From: Microbacterium ginsengiterrae
Lineage (GTDB): Bacteria; Actinomycetota; Actinomycetes; Actinomycetales; Microbacteriaceae
Assembly (NCBI RefSeq): GCF_014205075.1
Contig: NZ_JACHMU010000001.1
Location: 930,001-994,000, forward strand
Reading direction: 5' to 3'
DNA: 64,000 nt
A program made the translations under genes and the position numbers. The notes beneath the pieces were generated by a model. It saw nothing but the letters and a program-made list of their open reading frames with translations. It made no database searches and had not been told where the DNA came from. Shown piece after piece: positions 63,204-64,000 of the stretch (positions within the stretch are counted from its first letter, which is position 1; every line of letters starts with the position of its first letter).

Positions 63204-63209
63204 TAGCGT
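63204..63209 (+). promoter_or_regulatory. -10 element TAGCGT before the terminal sensor kinase
   Basis: TAGCGT with six bases (GGAGGA) to the ATG at 63216. GGAGGA could instead serve as ribosome site on a longer transcript. Confidence 0.45.
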
Positions 63210-63215
63210 GGAGGA

Positions 63216-64000
63216 ATGGCCGCACCCTCTCGCGCACTGACGCCTCGCCAGCGCCAGGCTGATGCCCTGCTCGCGCTCGTCGTCTTCGTCAGCGGCGTCA
63301 TCAGCGCGGCGCTGTCGGCGATCTCCGAGCTCTATGGCGACGAGCAGGCACCGCTCTGGCAGGCACTCGTCTACATCGCGGTCATCGCGGCACCGCTGGC
63401 GTTCCGGCGGGTCTGGCCGGCATCCGTGGCCGTCATCGTGTGCGTGGCGTACTTCCTTGCCGTCACGATGCGCCTGCCGGAACTCTATGCGGGCAACATC
63501 GCCATGTTCATCGCGCTCTATTCCGTCGGTGCGTGGATGAGCAATCGTCGCGCCGCGATGATCGTGCGCGTCGCGATCATCACGGGGATGTTCATCTGGC
63601 TGCTGGTGTCGGTGTACCGCGACGCGATCGAGACGGCGAGAGACGAGGAGATCATCGCCGGGGCGCTGTCGCCCTACCTCGCCTACATGGTCTTGAATCT
63701 GATGATCAACGTGCTGTATTTCGCCGGCGCCTATTTCTTCGGCGAGCACGCATGGCGCTCCGCGATGCAGCGGCAGGCGCTCGAGCAGCGGACGGCCGAC
63801 CTCGAGCGCGAACGCGAGGTGACAGCGGCCCAGGCCGTCGCGCTCGACCGTGTGCGCATCGCCCGCGAGCTGCACGACGTCGTGGCGCACCACGTCTCCG
63901 TCATGGGCGTCCAGGCCGGCGCCGCACGGATGATCGTCGACCAAGACCCTGCGGCATCGAAAGAGATCCTCGGCGGCGTCGAGCAGTCGGCCCGCGAGGC
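63216..64000 (+). CDS. Sensor histidine kinase, HisKA_3 type (3' end cut by window edge)
   Basis: About 261 residues visible. Five TM helices (about 15-175) make an actinobacterial DUF7134-type sensor, followed by a coiled segment (LEQRTADLEREREV) and the DHp box RVRIARELHDVVAHHVSVMG with the phospho-acceptor His. The ATP-binding domain lies beyond the window. Such kinases usually have a NarL-type regulator gene next; it would be outside the window. Confidence 0.92.
   Translation, partial: MAAPSRALTPRQRQADALLALVVFVSGVISAALSAISELYGDEQAPLWQALVYIAVIAAPLAFRRVWPASVAVIVCVAYFLAVTMRLPELYAGNIAMFIALYSVGAWMSNRRAAMIVRVAIITGMFIWLLVSVYRDAIETARDEEIIAGALSPYLAYMVLNLMINVLYFAGAYFFGEHAWRSAMQRQALEQRTADLEREREVTAAQAVALDRVRIARELHDVVAHHVSVMGVQAGAARMIVDQDPAASKEILGGVEQSARE

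Overview
The window is high-GC DNA (roughly 70 percent by eye) packed with short-spaced, often start/stop-overlapping genes. The gene content points to an actinobacterium of the family Microbacteriaceae, most likely Microbacterium. This is inference from gene content: an actinobacterial-type heme pathway with HemQ, a YkoEDC-type thiamine ECF transporter under a TPP riboswitch, a TIGR03252-type HhH-GPD protein, a glyS single-chain glycyl-tRNA synthetase and many apparently leaderless genes. I see no rRNA, tRNA, insertion sequence, prophage or CRISPR array. No gene-free stretch exceeds about 235 bases.

Layout. 1-5.2 kb: sugar catabolism, with a minus-strand operon GH36 alpha-galactosidase / ThuA / Gfo-Idh-MocA dehydrogenase (cut by the window edge) divergent from a KDPG-type aldolase and a TSUP permease. 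5.2-8.6 kb: two short-chain dehydrogenases, DUF488, an aminoglycoside-phosphotransferase-like kinase and MmcQ/YjbR. 8.6-11.65 kb: TPP riboswitch plus ECF transporter S, A-A and T genes. 11.7-20.6 kb: D,D-carboxypeptidase with a very long acidic cytoplasmic head, a heterodimeric ABC exporter, an enoyl-CoA hydratase/hydrolase and an orphan ABC ATPase. 20.8-30.7 kb: heme biosynthesis (hemE, hemY, hemQ, hemC, hemD, hemB, hemL on minus; hemA divergent on plus), interrupted by a three-gene envelope cassette (YtxH / holin-like / DUF3618-like). No ferrochelatase gene is present here.

30.6-36.75 kb holds the most interesting system: a minus-strand run of response regulator, an unusual double-module histidine kinase, three small exported proteins with SipW-type short signal peptides, an LPXTG-anchored protein and an ER-type (Ser/His) signal peptidase. 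It looks like a dedicated surface-fibre or pilus-like (TasA/camelysin-like) assembly unit under its own two-component control.

36.8-52.2 kb: DNA repair glycosylase-like protein, SRPBCC protein, FAD oxidoreductase, glyS, GNAT, MFS and MATE exporters, MarR, a beta-lactamase-fold protein lacking its active-site serine, M13 peptidase, TrmH methyltransferase and a DtxR regulator. 52.3-64 kb: secreted GHL10-type glycosidase, NagD-like phosphatase, AnmK, a TetR/MacB/FtsX efflux or envelope cassette, ROK kinase, pyrE, PEBP, xthA and the N-terminal part of a sensor kinase.

Two non-coding themes stand out. First, several intergenic repeat elements with inverted arms occur: a ~90-bp element at 7.35 and 20.7 kb in opposite orientations, a ~95-bp element in two direct copies at 43.7 and 44.3 kb flanking one small gene, and a related-architecture element at 8.6 kb. 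Second, about 18 genes have a -10-like hexamer exactly 6 (once 7) nucleotides upstream of their start codon, the signature of leaderless mRNAs.
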